Shown: one piece after another, positions 11,960-22,909 of the stretch
Layout: every line of letters begins with the position of its first letter
Position numbering within the stretch: position 1 is the stretch's first letter
NCBI GenBank assembly: GCA_018136815.1
Contig: CM030936.1
Location: 2,287,131 to 2,351,130, forward strand
DNA: 64,000 nucleotides
Direction: 5' to 3'
DNA from: Isochrysis galbana
Lineage: Eukaryota > Haptophyta > Isochrysidales > Isochrysidaceae
Notes under the pieces: model-generated
The model's input: the letters and a program-made list of their open reading frames with translations, nothing else
Databases searched by the model: none
What the model was told of the DNA's origin: nothing
Made by a program: the position numbers and the translations under genes

Positions 11960-12570
11960 CCCAATTTGACACCTTTCCGCCTGAGGGTGGAGGGGGGGAC
12001 GCGCTCGCGAGGAAATCGAGCAACATCCCGTCCGACCTTTCTCCCAAGAAAACCGCGCATTCCCTTCCAAAACCGCGCGCTAATCTGACACCCTTCCGCG
12101 TGAGGGGGTAGGGGGGAAAACCAACAACTTTCTGGCGGAGTCAGCTCGCTCGTGCAGCCTTCCCCGCCGAGTGGTGCAGCGTCCCCAGAAAGTTGTTGGT
12201 TTCCCCCCCTTCCCCCCTACGCGGGAGGTTGTCAGATTTGACTCCAAGAAAACCGCGCATTCCCTTCCAAAACCGCGCGCTAATCTGACAACCTTCCGCG
12301 TGAGGGGGTAGGGGGGGAAACCAACAACTTTCTGGCGGAGTCGGCTCGCTCGGGCAGCCTTCCCCGCCGAGTGGTGCAGCGTCCCCAGAAAGTTGTTGGT
12401 TTCCCCCCCTTCCCCCCTACGCGGGAGGTTGTCAGATTTGACTCCAAGAAAACCGCGCATTCCCTTCCAAAACCGCGCGCTAATCTGACACCCTTCCGCG
12501 TGAGGGGGTAGGGGGGAAAACCAACAACTTTCTGGCGGAGTCAGCTCGCTCGTGCAGCCTTCCCCGCCGA
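11960..12570. repeat. Tandem array of foldback units (about 214 bp each)
   Basis: The segment beginning GACTCCAAGAAAACCGCGCA with its CTGACA...CCGCG arm, AAAGTTGTTGGTTTCC arm and CCGAGTGGTGCAGCGTCC spacer is repeated at about 12050, 12240 and 12430, the last copy incomplete. The units are nearly identical, which indicates recent amplification. Each unit is itself palindromic. The array ends inside a broken minus-strand frame at 12571. Confidence 0.85.
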
Positions 12571-12807
12571 GTGGTGCAGCGTCCAGAAGTCAGCGAGGCC
12601 TTGGTAGGGCGAGTCGGCCTGGCAGGAGGCCGGCACGACGTTGGGCTGGCGCGACCGAACGAGGGTCTGGCTGACTACCATCGCCTGCTCATATTCGCCA
12701 TCGCTCACGAGCGCCCGAAGCTGCTGGAGCCTGCTGTCGCACCAGACCGCTGAGTGGTTGCCCGCAGCGATGGAGGTGAGCAGAGGCGTGAGGAGGATCA
12801 TTGGCAT
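12571..12807 (-). pseudogene. 5' exon of an unknown gene cut off by the foldback array
   Basis: The minus-strand frame starts with a signal-peptide-like MPMILLTPLLTSIAAG and continues with a helical, glutamine-rich segment (LQQLRALVSDGEYEQAMVV) that looks coding. After about 75 residues it runs straight into the foldback array, where the frame continues only as repeat-derived sequence. The rest of the gene was not found. No family is recognised. The upstream flank on this strand (12810-13360) is CT-rich, like the leaders of other genes here. Confidence 0.35.
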
Positions 12808-13149
12808 CGAGCAATGCGTCGCGTAAGACGAGCTCTACTCGACTAGAGGTTGATTGCCCCCGCGCACGGGATCGAGAGGTGGAACCCGGCCGGCCGTGGG
12901 AGCGAGGAAGAGCTCTAGCGGGTGAGGGCAGCGTTGGAGCTTTCCTCGTCGCGAGGGGTCTTCGGGAGTGTGCCGCTCTGGATGGAGAGTGCCACTTCCG
13001 CTTCTTTCACGTAAACGCGGCGTCTATCCAAAAGAGTGCCGTTCCCGCCGCGAGCTCGGGCGGGTCTCGGCGCCGAGGAGTGGGGAGAGCGGCGGGGGGA
13101 GAAGATGTGAGATCGCGCTCGCCATACACACCGAGAATGATAGCGAAAG

Positions 13150-13476
13150 GGAAAGCGAGACGGACAGAGAGAGAGAGAGAGAGAGAGAGGATGAAAAGGG
13201 AGAACAACCGAGAGAGAGAGAGGGTGGGGGGAGATTGGAGAGAGGGAGAGAGAGAGGAAGCGGACGGAGAAAGCAAGAGAGGCGGAGGCTGTCCCACGAG
13301 ATCCGCCACGAGGGAAGAGTCAAGTACTCTTATGATGCGGGACATCTCCCTTCTCTCTCGTAGGAGGAGGGAGATGGCGCGCCTCCGACGGTCCTATATC
13401 AGTCGGTGGGCGCGGCGGGTCGTGTTCGGGGCAAAAGGCGAGATGCGAACGAAAGGCGGCCGGCCCGCGCGCGCGT

Positions 13477-13513
<37 letters not shown>

Positions 13514-13570
13514 AGTGGGGGGCAGGGAGGGGGGGGCGGCGGCGTGGGCGTGGGGGGGGGGGGGGCACGC
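13150..13570. repeat. GA-rich tract and long G homopolymer
   Basis: GAGA repeats at about 13163-13260, then an almost pure G run at about 13478-13511 and a second near 13550-13565. Open frames here are low-complexity artefacts. The G runs could form quadruplexes. Confidence 0.85.
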
Positions 13571-13735
13571 AAGGCAGAGGCGGAGAAGACGACGCAGAGA
13601 GCAGAGAAGAAGATGGGCAAAGCAAGAGGAACGGCAGCCGACGTGAGGCGGACACATCCCGTCGGAAGGAGTTCTATAGAGTAGTAGAGCGTAGTGTGCA
13701 GTCCGGTGGTAGGTGTGTGGTCTGCCGATGAGAGG

Positions 13736-13900
13736 CCTAGATGGGAAATACGGTGCAGGGGCCTGCAAATATAGCCAAATACATTTCAAATACATTCGAG
13801 GCCTACCACCCAGGACACGCTTCAAATACAGCCAAATGCATATGTATTTGGTCTGCTCTGGCCAAATACGGTAAATACAAATACGTATTTCCCATCTAGG
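13736..13900. mobile_element. 165-bp hAT-type MITE with CCTAGATG termini
   Basis: A perfect 17-bp inverted repeat, CCTAGATGGGAAATACG, is at 13736-13752 and inverted at 13884-13900. Flanks ATGAGAGG (13728-13735) and ATGACAGG (13901-13908) are an 8-bp duplication with one mismatch. The interior is a set of CAAATAC/GTATTTG motifs (near 13774, 13787, 13822, 13840, 13864), the same hexamer found in the inner half of the terminal repeat. Confidence 0.8.
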
Positions 13901-14177
13901 ATGACAGGGCCCACCCCGGCATCATCGCCCCCGTTGCCCGTTGCGACCCAGGAACCGGAAGGCTGAGGATGATCGCGTCGGCCCTCGCTGGAGCTGAGAG
14001 CTGAGGCGGCGCAGGGGGTCAATGGTCAATGATCAATGAGGAGCACGAGGTTGTGAGCCAGATACAGATGGCGGAGGCAGGCGCCCGACAAGTGCACTCA
14101 CATGCACTCTTCGCACAGCCCTCGCGGCTCCACCTCTACCTCTACCTCTGCGGCACCTACTTCACTTGCCGCAGAGT

Positions 14178-14610
14178 GTCGAACACGCGATGACTACTGG
14201 CTCGTGGGCAGAGGGCCGTTCGATCGAGCCGGCAGCTGACGCGGCCGTGAAGGAGTCGTAGGTGGTTGCTTGCGGGAATATGTCTGAGAGGTCATAGTAG
14301 AAGTCGGGTCTGACAGCTTCTACCATCGAGTGCGAGGGACGAGAAGAGAGACGGAGGTTCGGAGGCTCACAACGCGCGGCGTTGGAGGGTAGGGCCGAGG
14401 CTAGCTAGCGAGCTAGAGGAGGAGAGAGAAGGAGAATGAGAGCTTCTTAGGTCCAAGGTAGACACGAGAGACTACAACGCAGGGACTCAAAAAGTTCCCT
14501 CGTCGCACAGACACACACGAACTAAACCAAACAGGGCGAAAACTAACCACACTCAGGGCGGACTGTCAAGCGTCGGCACCAAGGCAACTCATCGGCGCAC
14601 AGACATGCGA
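14178..14610. repeat. LTR-like dispersed repeat, copy 1
   Basis: About 433 bp homologous in the same orientation to 58966-59402, from GTCGAACACGCGATGACTAC to GGCGCACAGACATGCGA. It contains TAGCTAGCGAGCTAG. It precedes a gag-like frame by about 500 bp, which would fit a long terminal repeat, but no second copy closes an element. Confidence 0.65.
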
Positions 14611-15124
14611 AGCAGAGAAGTCGGAACACCGAGAGCAGACCTCGCTGTGGAGCTACCGCCGATATACGAAGAGAAGACGGAAGACTACAACCGATGCGTG
14701 AAGAGAAGACGGAAGACAGTCGTGGAACGTTTGATGACATCGAAAGAAAGTAAGAGAAGGGGTAGAATGTCGCCGACGAGACCTTGAGGCTTAAAATAAA
14801 CCACCGGTTAGAAGTAAAAGTCTGTCATCGTATGGAATACGACACTCCCCGACTAAATTCGAGTCGTCTCGACGAGCGGCATGGAAGGAGAACAAAGCAA
14901 CCGAAATAGGAGAAATCCGCGAACAAATCAACCGAAATAGAAGAGGTGATTGCTCCACGTGCCCGGAGATCCATGATTTCCTACTGTGATACCTTTTCGC
15001 ACAGACCCTAAGAAATGGAAAAGCGTTCAGCTCCGACGTCACGCCTGTAGAAAGTCGGAACTACAAAGGTGCCTTTCATTAATTGTAAGCACTACAGTAA
15101 GCACCGACACATCAAGAATTGACT

Positions 15125-15986
15125 ATGGACGAGAATAGACAAGGACGCATCCAGGAAGCAATCGAAATGAAGCAACGACTCATCCAAGAATTGGCGAAAG
15201 GATACCAAACCGTCAATAATGACGCACAGACATTCATTCAAGAAGTAGACCAACATAATAAGATTGTGCTAAACAAAATGTGGAGAAATAAGAAGACTCC
15301 TCCCACATTTTACACACAAGAAGAAATCTGCATCAACGAAAACGACAGCTGCGACAACATTCCGCACCCCATCGCCGCGCAGTTCTGTCACAACCAGAAG
15401 AGGACCATACCCGCAGACAGAAACAAGCCAGAAGATGTTACCCACAGACCCGCCAAATTAAGGGATCTCTCCGTACTCTCGAAGTTGAAAAACAATGAGC
15501 TCTCACAAATCGAATCCAATAAGAAGAATGCTACGAGGCAGCGTCAAGAATTTGTACGGAGACCCAATTCGAACACAGGCGAATGGCCTGGAAACAATAA
15601 TCCAAGAGATTGAACAATACAAGGATATTCTCGTCACCAACAAGGATATTCTCGTCGAAGTCATGTTCAAAGTGAATGATGTTAAACAAGGCGCGAATGA
15701 CCTAATCGAGATGATGTTCATCGAAGGAAAATCCTTGTTCAACAAGCGACCCGGAACGCGACTCGAAACTTACTACGAAGATCTCATACGAGACCCAATC
15801 AATCAAAATTCCATATTAAATCCAAATTTTGGAGAAAGCGTTGAAGGTGATGACCGAGGCAAATCTACATTTTATGAGTTGTTCAGTTATCATAAAGATC
15901 CCTTAATTAGTAGGGTGTTGCATGCGCACTCTCTTCACCTGAACAATTTTCAATTCCGGGCAAGGTCAGCGCCGACAGGTCGTTAG
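15125..15986 (+). pseudogene. Broken coiled-coil open frame, possibly retrotransposon gag
   Basis: Two overlapping frames read as one protein with a frameshift between about 15540 and 15600. The first (MDENRQGRIQEAIEMKQRL...) is helical, glutamine- and lysine-rich and ends after RRPNSNTGEWPG. The second continues as QANGLETIIQEIEQYKDILV, GKSLFNKRPGTRLETYYEDL and ends near FRARSAPTGR. The combined length is about 290 residues. Base composition is clearly AT-richer than in neighbouring genes. The position after the LTR-like repeat at 14178 suggests a gag polyprotein, but no nucleocapsid CCHC knuckle, protease or RT follows. Family unknown. Confidence 0.4.
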
Positions 15987-15987
15987 C

Positions 15988-16062
15988 AAAGCACAGTGTG
16001 CGGTAGCAGTGTGCGGTGTGTGGTAGCAGTGTGCGGTGTGTGGTAGCAGTGTAGCCGCCCAA
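15988..16062. repeat. Short tandem repeat (GTGTGCGGTGTGTGGTAGCA units)
   Basis: Three to four copies of a 20-bp unit, the first incomplete. Confidence 0.85.
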
Positions 16063-16081
16063 GATCACCACAGAGCGTGAG

Positions 16082-16270
16082 TTGCGGCTTGTTCTATTGT
16101 GTCACTCACTGTCTGAGCTCCTACAGCATATGGCTATGAAGTCACATCGGATGCAAGAGCTTCATGAACAGATCATCAATAAACTGTTGAACGAGTGCAC
16201 AGAGGGCCATTACTTTCTGAATCAAGTGGCCAAGCAACTTGAGATGGAGGAGGCCTCATCAACCGTATAG
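16082..16270 (+). CDS. Possible last exon of an unknown protein
   Basis: A 62-residue helical frame (LLQHMAMKSHRMQELHEQII, then NQVAKQLEMEEASSTV and stop) has a balanced composition unlike the repeats around it. No domain is recognised and no upstream exon could be joined. It may be part of the same element as the frame at 15125-15986. Confidence 0.25.
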   Translation: MRLVLLCHSLSELLQHMAMKSHRMQELHEQIINKLLNECTEGHYFLNQVAKQLEMEEASSTV

Positions 16271-16405
16271 AAGCCTTGACCGCACGCTTTGTTTCCACTA
16301 CCAGTGTGTAGAGTTGTGGTGTGGGGTGTCATGGTTTTTTTGAATAACAATGAATGACAAACTTTGAGCTCTGTTGCGCTGGATCGCATCAGGAAGAGGA
16401 TTGTG

Positions 16406-17345
16406 CCCGCATAGCGTTTTCGTACATAACGTTAATACTATTTGCAGTAATATGTTGTCGTCCCCCATCACCACCAAGCCCCCGCATTCATACTGAGTTG
16501 GTGTGTCGCACAGGTAGCGGCCACTCTGCAGTTGGACAGTTGAGGAGTTGATGCAGGTGATAGTTGGGCAGTTGATGAAGTGAAAGTTGTGTTTGGAGAG
16601 AGTAGGCTGTTGGGCAGTTAATGAAGTTGAGCAGTTGGATAGTTGGAAAGTTGATGGTTGGGCAGTTGATGAAATGATAGTTGGGCAGTTGATAGTTGGG
16701 CAGTTGGTAATTATAGTTGGGCAGTTGATGAGGTGATAGTTTGGCAGTTGGACAGTTGGGCAGTTGATGAGGTGATAGTTTGGCAGTTGGACAGTTGGAA
16801 AGTTGATGGTTGGGCAGTTGATGAAATGATAGTTGGGCAGTTGATAGTTGGGAGTTGGGAATTATAGTTGGGCAGTTGATGAGGTGATACTTTGGCAGTT
16901 GGACAGTTGGGCAGTTGATGAGGTGATACTTTGGCAGTTGGACAGTTGGGCAGTTGATGAGAGGATAGTTTGGCAGTTGGACAGTTGGGCAGTGGATGAG
17001 GTGATAGTTGGGCAGTTGGACAGTTGGGTAGTTTCACAGTTGATGAAATGATGGTTGGGCAGTTGGACAGTTGGGCAGTTGATGAGGTGATAGTTGGGCA
17101 GTTGATGAGGTGATAGTTGGGCAGTTTCACAGTTGGACAGTTGATGAAATGATGGTTGGGCAGTTGGGCAGGGCAGTTGGACAGTTGGGCAGTTGGGCAG
17201 TTTGGGCAGTTATAAGTTGGACAGTTAGGCATGGCTGAACTAGCGTGCATGCAAATGCTTCTGGCTGGGTTTCAAGGCATGTGTTACGGCACCAGGCCGA
17301 AGTCACTGTGCTCGGGGGGATGTCCGCATAGCGTTTTCGTACATC
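16406..17345. repeat. Minisatellite flanked by a direct repeat
   Basis: From about 16528 to 17230 the sequence is built of interleaved GGGCAGTTGATGAGGTGATA, TTGGCAGTTGGACAGTT and GGGCAGTTGG modules in over 30 imperfect copies. Just outside lie two copies of CGCATAGCGTTTTCGTACAT (16408 and 17327), each followed by an ACGTTA stretch. The array therefore sits between direct repeats of about 27 bp. Confidence 0.9.
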
Positions 17346-17600
17346 ACGTTATATAGTAAACAATACCAAACCACTATCAACAATCAACTAGTCTACAAAA
17401 AAACCCACGTATAGTCACAAAGTTATCTAGTCCCAATCACTATCAACAATAAACTAATCTACAAAAAAACTCAGTATAGTCAAGCCCCAATAAACTAGTC
17501 TACAAAAAATAGTCTACAAAAAATCCGGTATAGTCACAAAGGTATCTGGTAAACATTACCCAATCAGCAATAAACTAGTCTACAAAAGAATCCAGCAAAG
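17346..17600. repeat. AT-rich minisatellite
   Basis: Degenerate units of about 75 bp containing AAACTAGTCTACAAAAAA, GTATAGTCACAAAG and TATCTAGTCCCAATCAC, about four copies. Confidence 0.75.
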
Positions 17601-17915
17601 TCCCAAATAACTGCCGAACCAATCATTGCCGAAACCTAACCAATCACAAATAACTGCCCAAGACCACAACATGCAATCACTTACCGAGTCACATAACTGC
17701 CCAAAACCAAACCACTCAATCACTACCCAGTCACATAACTGCCAAGTCCCGCAAATCCAACTGCCCACATACTAACTGACCCCAACTACCCAACCACTAA
17801 CCGCCAGACAATCAAGTGCAATCCTCCTCCGCACACCGCACACCCCCCTCTCTCCGCACTCCCTCTCTCTCCGCACTCCCTCTCTCTCCGCACACCTCTC
17901 CACCGCACACCAGCA

Positions 17916-18224
17916 ATGGCACCCATGCGCAAGTCACCTCGCCTGCAAGGTCTTCCTCCTCAGCAATGCGCACCCCAACATGTCCAACATCGGCCTCTCA
18001 CCGCGCCCGAACAACAACAACAACCAGAACAAGAATTCGTCGCACCACTCCCCCGTCAACAAGACACTCAACCAGACATCGACCAGCACACCCACCAACA
18101 GGACATCGACCACGGCACTCCAAACATCGAGCAGGACAACCAACAGGACACACAAATCGAACAGGAATCCATCCAACAGCACACCACCGACATCTCAGAG
18201 CTCATTCCGCGGTTTGGCAAGTAG
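17916..18224 (+). CDS. Gln-rich small protein, possibly retroelement gag start
   Basis: A 102-residue frame starting MAPMRKSPRLQGLPPQ and rich in Q, H, T and D (PEQQQQPEQEF, HTHQQDIDHG) ends ISELIPRFGK. The K/R-SPRL start is common in retrotransposon gag proteins. There is no recognised domain. A chromovirus remnant lies on the opposite strand at 18699. Confidence 0.25.
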   Translation: MAPMRKSPRLQGLPPQQCAPQHVQHRPLTAPEQQQQPEQEFVAPLPRQQDTQPDIDQHTHQQDIDHGTPNIEQDNQQDTQIEQESIQQHTTDISELIPRFGK

Positions 18225-18275
18225 TGCTCCTTCCCCCGATCCGCAGACGCGCCTTCGCAGCCGCGACCGCCTGAG

Positions 18276-18466
18276 GGCAATAAGGCGTTCATTGGGCCCA
18301 CACGCTCCCTCCAAGGGGGCTTGACTTCTTACACAGGAGCGTGCGCCCAACAGAACGCCTTAATGCCAGGACGCCCCTCCATGTAAGTGGGTCAACGTGG
18401 CACCATCAAAGTCTTACTCCCGAGTCTTCTACACAGGAGCGTGCGGCCAAATGAACGCTTATTGCC
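18276..18466. repeat. Foldback repeat with tandem arm
   Basis: The arm GGCAATAAGGCGTTCATTGG at 18276-18307 is inverted at 18337-18367 and again at 18437-18466 (GAGCGTGCGGCCAAATGAAC onward). The last two form a direct repeat of about 100 bp. It may be a retroelement terminus or a hairpin terminator-like structure. Confidence 0.6.
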
Positions 18467-18698
18467 TTATGCGAATGAGCAGTGTAAAGACGCTTGCAGC
18501 CGGCGGAAGCGAGCATGCGAGCGTAAGACACGGCGGAGTGGGGAAAAGGGGCGTAGCGGCGGTGATGAGGAAACGACGATAGAGGGAGCGTAGCCCGAGC
18601 CATCCCATGCAGCGTGTGAGTAGAGATCACGGGAATCGGTAGATATTGGGGTGTTTGAATGTCCCGATAGCACGTAGCAACCTCATTCAACAATTGAC

Positions 18699-19627
18699 TC
18701 ATGTAATCCTGGACCGTGTTCTAGAGGAGATTAAATCCGGTAGTATGTGATCCACGTCTTTAGGAGCCTCGTCGGCCGATGACGTAGCCTCCGGAGTAGG
18801 GTCGTAGTCTCCAACGAAAGGTTCGTATAAATCCTCGGGAACGGGAGGAGAGGTTAGTCGATCGAACGCGTCGACAAGGTCCCCGCAACGACGGAGGAGC
18901 TCAATGCGGTGCTCCCACGTAGCTTCGGAACGAGGGTAGCCAAGCCACTTGACTAGATACTTGCACCGAGGCGGCTCGCCGCGGCGGTCAAGGAGTGATT
19001 CGACAATAAACTCATCCTGGATCGAGAGACCGGACTTTGGAGGACTTGGTGGATATGCTCGAAGTGCGGCGAGTCTCGGTAGAGCGAGGCGACTTGAAAG
19101 GCCTCGTAGCCTAGGAGGTTCATCCACTCGGCGTTGATGATGTCACGCTCGCCGTCCGGGGCGTACCCTGGGTCGGGTGGATGCTCGAGCTTTGGCGACG
19201 ACGTCAGCGGTACCGCGCGGAGGCCCATGGTCGACAGCGGCGGGGCGCTCGTGTCCTCGCGGCGAGGCGTGAAGTGGGGCCTTGGCGTGAAAGGCACCGG
19301 CAGGGTGTGGAGGTCCTCCGGGTACCCGTAGCCGGGAGCGGGGGTGAAGTCAGCCCGAGAGGAGGAGCGAGGGGCGTAAGGGAGCACCCCTACCGAGGTG
19401 CGAGGTGGGGCGACCGCGTGAGGCGCTGAAGGACGTGCGGTCGATGAAGGGGGCGGTATCGGCGCCGAAGGGTGTGCCGTCTCTGCTGCAGGCGTCGGGG
19501 TGGTAGAAGCCCGCAAGGCCCTGACGTGGGTGCTGAGGCCCGCTATCATCTCGAGGAACAGAGCCGTTACTAGAGCGGTCAAACAGGGGTTTCTTATTAG
19601 GGATTGGGGGGGGGGGGGAATGACCAT
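18699..19627 (-). pseudogene. Chromodomain (chromovirus-like) retrotransposon remnant
   Basis: The frame at 19127-18699 carries a chromodomain: DEFIVESLLDRRG, CKYLVKWLGYP, then EATWEH and LVDAFDR, the usual order of beta strands and C-terminal helix. In chromoviruses this module ends the integrase and directs insertion into heterochromatin. The second frame (19627-18953) is proline-rich and gag-like and overlaps the first in another frame. RT, RNase H and the integrase core are missing, so this looks like an internally deleted Ty3/gypsy element. A host chromodomain gene fragment is an alternative. Confidence 0.55.
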
Positions 19628-20459
19628 ACAGATCGCAACGAGCTATATCCTTGCAACCGAAGAAATCTTGCCGTTGAGCGTGACCCTTCTAGACGCTTCT
19701 AACGAGCAACCCTGAGTAGCAACCAAGGGAAAGAAACACCTAAGGGTAAGGGGCTAAGGGCTTGCATGCAACTTGCATCAAGGGGAAAGATTCCCTCACC
19801 CAAGAAGCGAACCTACATATACCTACATCCTACATCGATCGATCTCCAAGGGGAGATGGCAACTTAAACCTCAAATCTCGAATGGATAGAGCAACCGACT
19901 CGCTCGCCAAACACGTACCTTGACCGAGAAGAAAGCAGCAAGGACCTACAAGCCAAGGGTAGCGGACCTAGAGAACGTGAGAGGAAGTTTCCGCACGCCA
20001 ACGCGAACGCCAAACGCGGGAAGACAACGAAACCCTAACTAACCACTAACCAGGCCAAGCAGAACCTACGAAGAACAGGCCTGAGGCTTGAAAGATGAAA
20101 GACGACGAAAGTTAGCAAGTCCCAAGAAAGAACCGGAACCCAACGAGCAACGAGAAACGAAAAGCCTTGCAAGCTTGCAAGAAGCTAAACAAGCCTCCTC
20201 AAGGTACTCCTACCCCGAGAGCCTGAGACGCAAGCGCATGGCAAGCGACAGGCGACCTGGATCCTTTGGGTCAAGATTACCCGAAAGGAGGAAACTTGGA
20301 ATCTAGACCTGACAAACAGGCTAGAAGGAACGAAACGAGAACCCGAATTCTAGGTCGCTAGGGACGAACCCTACCAACTTAGAAGCGCCTGAGCTTCACC
20401 GTGTGGCCGCACGGCGAAGGACCTGGAGATAAGAGCCTGGAACTCGCATCAAGCATCAT

Positions 20460-20804
20460 CTAGGATGAATACGACACAATAGGGCGTCGGCCTACGGCCT
20501 GCGGGCTACGGGCCGCAGCCGTGGGTGCTTGGGTCATGGGAAGGGGCAGCGTCCGCCAGCGGCCACAAGTCCCCGGCACCCGGGGACTTCGTTCGCCGCT
20601 TGGGGTTGGGGGGAAGGGAGTGCTCCTTCTAAATGCGGTCTGTGTCTGTGGGCCTCCTTGCGGGGACGGGGAGCCGGGAGCCACATTGTGTGCATGGTAG
20701 TAAACTCTCGCCCTATGCCGTGTAGCTTCGGCCTAGCCCCCCTCCCCCCCCCCCCTTCGCTTACTCACTCCCCCCCCCCCCTGCCCCCTGCCCCCTCCCC
20801 CCTC
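20460..20804. other. Non-coding GC-rich spacer with C runs
   Basis: No gene is seen between the chromovirus remnant and the hAT locus. C homopolymers occur at about 20740-20780. The stretch 19740-20460 is mixed-composition DNA without a recognisable domain. Confidence 0.5.
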
Positions 20805-21049
20805 CCTTTCCTCTCGGTCCACCTCGCCGATTAGTTCTCTTCAGGTGGAGGGGGAGAAGGTGATACCAAATGGAGGCATATGACCTTGTTCCTTGTTTAA
20901 TGCTTCTTTCCAAAAGGTCAGAAGTGCCGGATTGCCACTGATAATTACGTGTGTGTGAGTGTCGGTGGTGATGATTGAACGTTTTCCCACATGTTGGGTG
21001 GTGATGATTGAATGCTTTTCCACATGTTGGGTCCTCCCTTTCCTCTCGG
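20805..21049. repeat. Tandem-duplicated unit into which a hAT element inserted (copy 1)
   Basis: Begins CCTCCCTTTCCTCTCGGTCC and includes GGTGATACCAAATGGAGGCA. The same unit resumes at 22266-22495 after the hAT element. Copy 1 shows the uninterrupted CCTCTCGGTCCACCTCGCC site, an internal empty-site control for the 8-bp duplication. GATACCAAATGGAGGCA resembles the terminus of the gene-capturing element at 57727. Confidence 0.85.
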
Positions 21050-22265
21050 TAGGGCCAGGGCAATACTTGTACAAATTGTATTGCAAGTTTGGGTGGATGC
21101 TTGAGATGCTCACAAGTTTGGGCCCTCTTTAAAAGTGGTCTGCAAGCTTGGGGGCGCGGCGCCGGTCTCTACGAGTATAATCCCCTATGATCTACGAGTA
21201 TAATCCCCCTTTGCGAGGTGGGCGACGTCACCACCGAAAACTGAACTTGGTGGCACATCTTACATCATTCTGAATGATATTATCTATAAACGGGTAGTTT
21301 TATGATATTAAACGGGGGTCCTTTTGAGATAAGTGACAAAAAGGCCCGACTGGACCATGGCTGGGCGAGGCGAGTGCGCCCGTGCGCCCGGCCCCTCTTC
21401 ACCTTCACCATGTTGGCCTGCTAGCCTGCTAGCCTGCAGCACCCATGTGCGAGTCGTGAGTTGTCTCCCAACTCCAGCGCGTTGCCTCGTCCCTTACAAC
21501 AGGCAAGCGCCACCGAACGCGACACAACGTATCATTGCCAAGAGCATCACCGGCGAAGTGGGCTGCTGCGAGCATTCAATCCAGCCTTTGCCCACGGCAA
21601 GGTGGATGCGCTTTGGGTCCATCAGCTCGTCGAGATTCCTGCGTTCAGCCATTTACCATCTGTTACACAAAGGTTGCTTGATGAGCTTCCAACATATTTG
21701 ATCGCATGTCGCGGGACTCGGATTGATCACACACATGTGCCAACGTTCACGAAGAAGGTGCTTGCTTGGTGGGCATCTAACAACTCAAAATTCCTAACAT
21801 GGGCACTTGCAGCGAGGATTGCGTTCAGCATGACGCCCAATTCAGCTGCATGTGAGCGTGTGTTTTCTTTGCTTACCTGTTTGTGTGATGTGATATGCAT
21901 GAATGTGAATGTGTTGAACTAAGAAGAAGAAGTGGTACTTGAAGCAAGTAGTATGAACACCGCATATAACATTAGCTAGTTAGGTGCGCGATGCGACTCC
22001 TAGCGTCCCCTAGTCCTAGCGTCCTAGCTAGGTGGTAGGTGGTAGGATAGCACATGGATATGGACGAGTGTACGAACGAGCGTCTCAAAATACAAGTTAT
22101 ATTTGAGCGCTTCTAAAGGAAGACGTGTTGCGAAGCACTTTCGCGCGTGCGCACGTGAGTACAAGAATGTTACAAGTTTGGGCAGTCCGTAACAAGAATC
22201 CTGCAAGTTTGGCCGACAAGTTTGGGCGAATTTCGCTACAAGTATCAAGTATTGCCCTGGCCCTA
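21050..22265 (+). mobile_element. hAT element, CAAG family (deletion derivative)
   Basis: A perfect 20-bp inverted repeat, TAGGGCCAGGGCAATACTTG, is at 21050-21069 and inverted at 22246-22265. The 8-bp duplication CCTCTCGG lies at 21042-21049 and 22266-22273. CAAGTTTGGG motifs are direct repeats inside both ends (about 21083, 21113, 22168, 22203, 22216). At 1216 bp it is too short for a full transposase and keeps only the 3' coding part. Confidence 0.92.
21590..21922 (+). pseudogene. hAT transposase C-terminal dimerisation region
   Basis: The frame reads VTQRLLDELPTYL, VLAWWASNNSKFLTWA, then AARIAFSMTPNSAACERVFS, the Dimer_Tnp_hAT signature (WW ... LA..A ... P.S...ERVFS). The catalytic aspartates and N-terminal zinc finger are absent, and the frame drifts off after LLTCLCDV. 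It can only be a relic or be moved in trans. Confidence 0.85.
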
Positions 22266-22800
22266 CCTCTCGGTCCACCTCGCCGATTAGTTCTCTTCGG
22301 GTGGAGGGGGGGAAGGTGATACCAAATGGAGGCATATGACCTTGTTCCTTGTTTAATGCTTCTTTCCAAAAGGTCAGAAGTACCGGATTGCCACTGATAA
22401 TTACGTGTGAGTGTCGGTGGTGATGATTGAACGTTTTCCCACATGTTGGGTGGTGATGATTGAACGCTTTTCCCACATGTTGGGTGATGATGGTGAGGAT
22501 TGAACGCTTCTCGCTTGAGCGTGGCTTTACAAATACAAATTCGATGTTAAATAAATAACTATTACTAGAAATTTTATTTTATCGCAAGCCAACTATTATA
22601 AATTAGCCTATTATAAAGTTGCCATGGACATTTGATGGCTCAACCGAGTCTGTCCCATATTCGACGGAACGCGACCTCCGAACGGACAACGCGTTGGCAT
22701 TGAGAATATAGCGTGAGGTTCATCCATATCTCCATACAACATCATGGTTCACTTTCTGCTCAATCTTCAATCTATTCATGCATGGCCTCCACCCTAGTTG
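22266..22800. repeat. Second copy of the tandem unit, then AT-rich spacer
   Basis: 22266-22495 repeats 20813-21031 with few changes. After 22500 the DNA is AT-rich with no coding pattern. TTCGACGGAACGCGACCTCC near 22658 recurs in variant form at 35629 and 49262. Confidence 0.7.
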
Positions 22801-22909
22801 CTTTGGTTTGTGATCTTGCTCATCTCACTCATTTGGCTCCCGAAGGCGTTTGACAATGCCGACATCATAGTGCAAATAGATACGTTTCAATTGGGCACAT
22901 GCGTTTCAG

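Noticed and set aside
11960..12570. CRISPR-like array of repeats and spacers
   Set aside because: Units are long, internally palindromic and without unique spacers, in a eukaryotic context.
12801..13646. 281-codon plus-strand frame
   Set aside because: Made of GA repeats and G homopolymers; no domain and extreme composition.
16711..17250. 179-codon Asn/Cys/Pro repeat protein (minus)
   Set aside because: Encoded entirely by the GGGCAGTTG minisatellite.
18699..19127. Host HP1-type chromodomain gene
   Set aside because: The gag-like overlap and absence of a chromoshadow domain favour a chromovirus remnant, although the alternative is not excluded.
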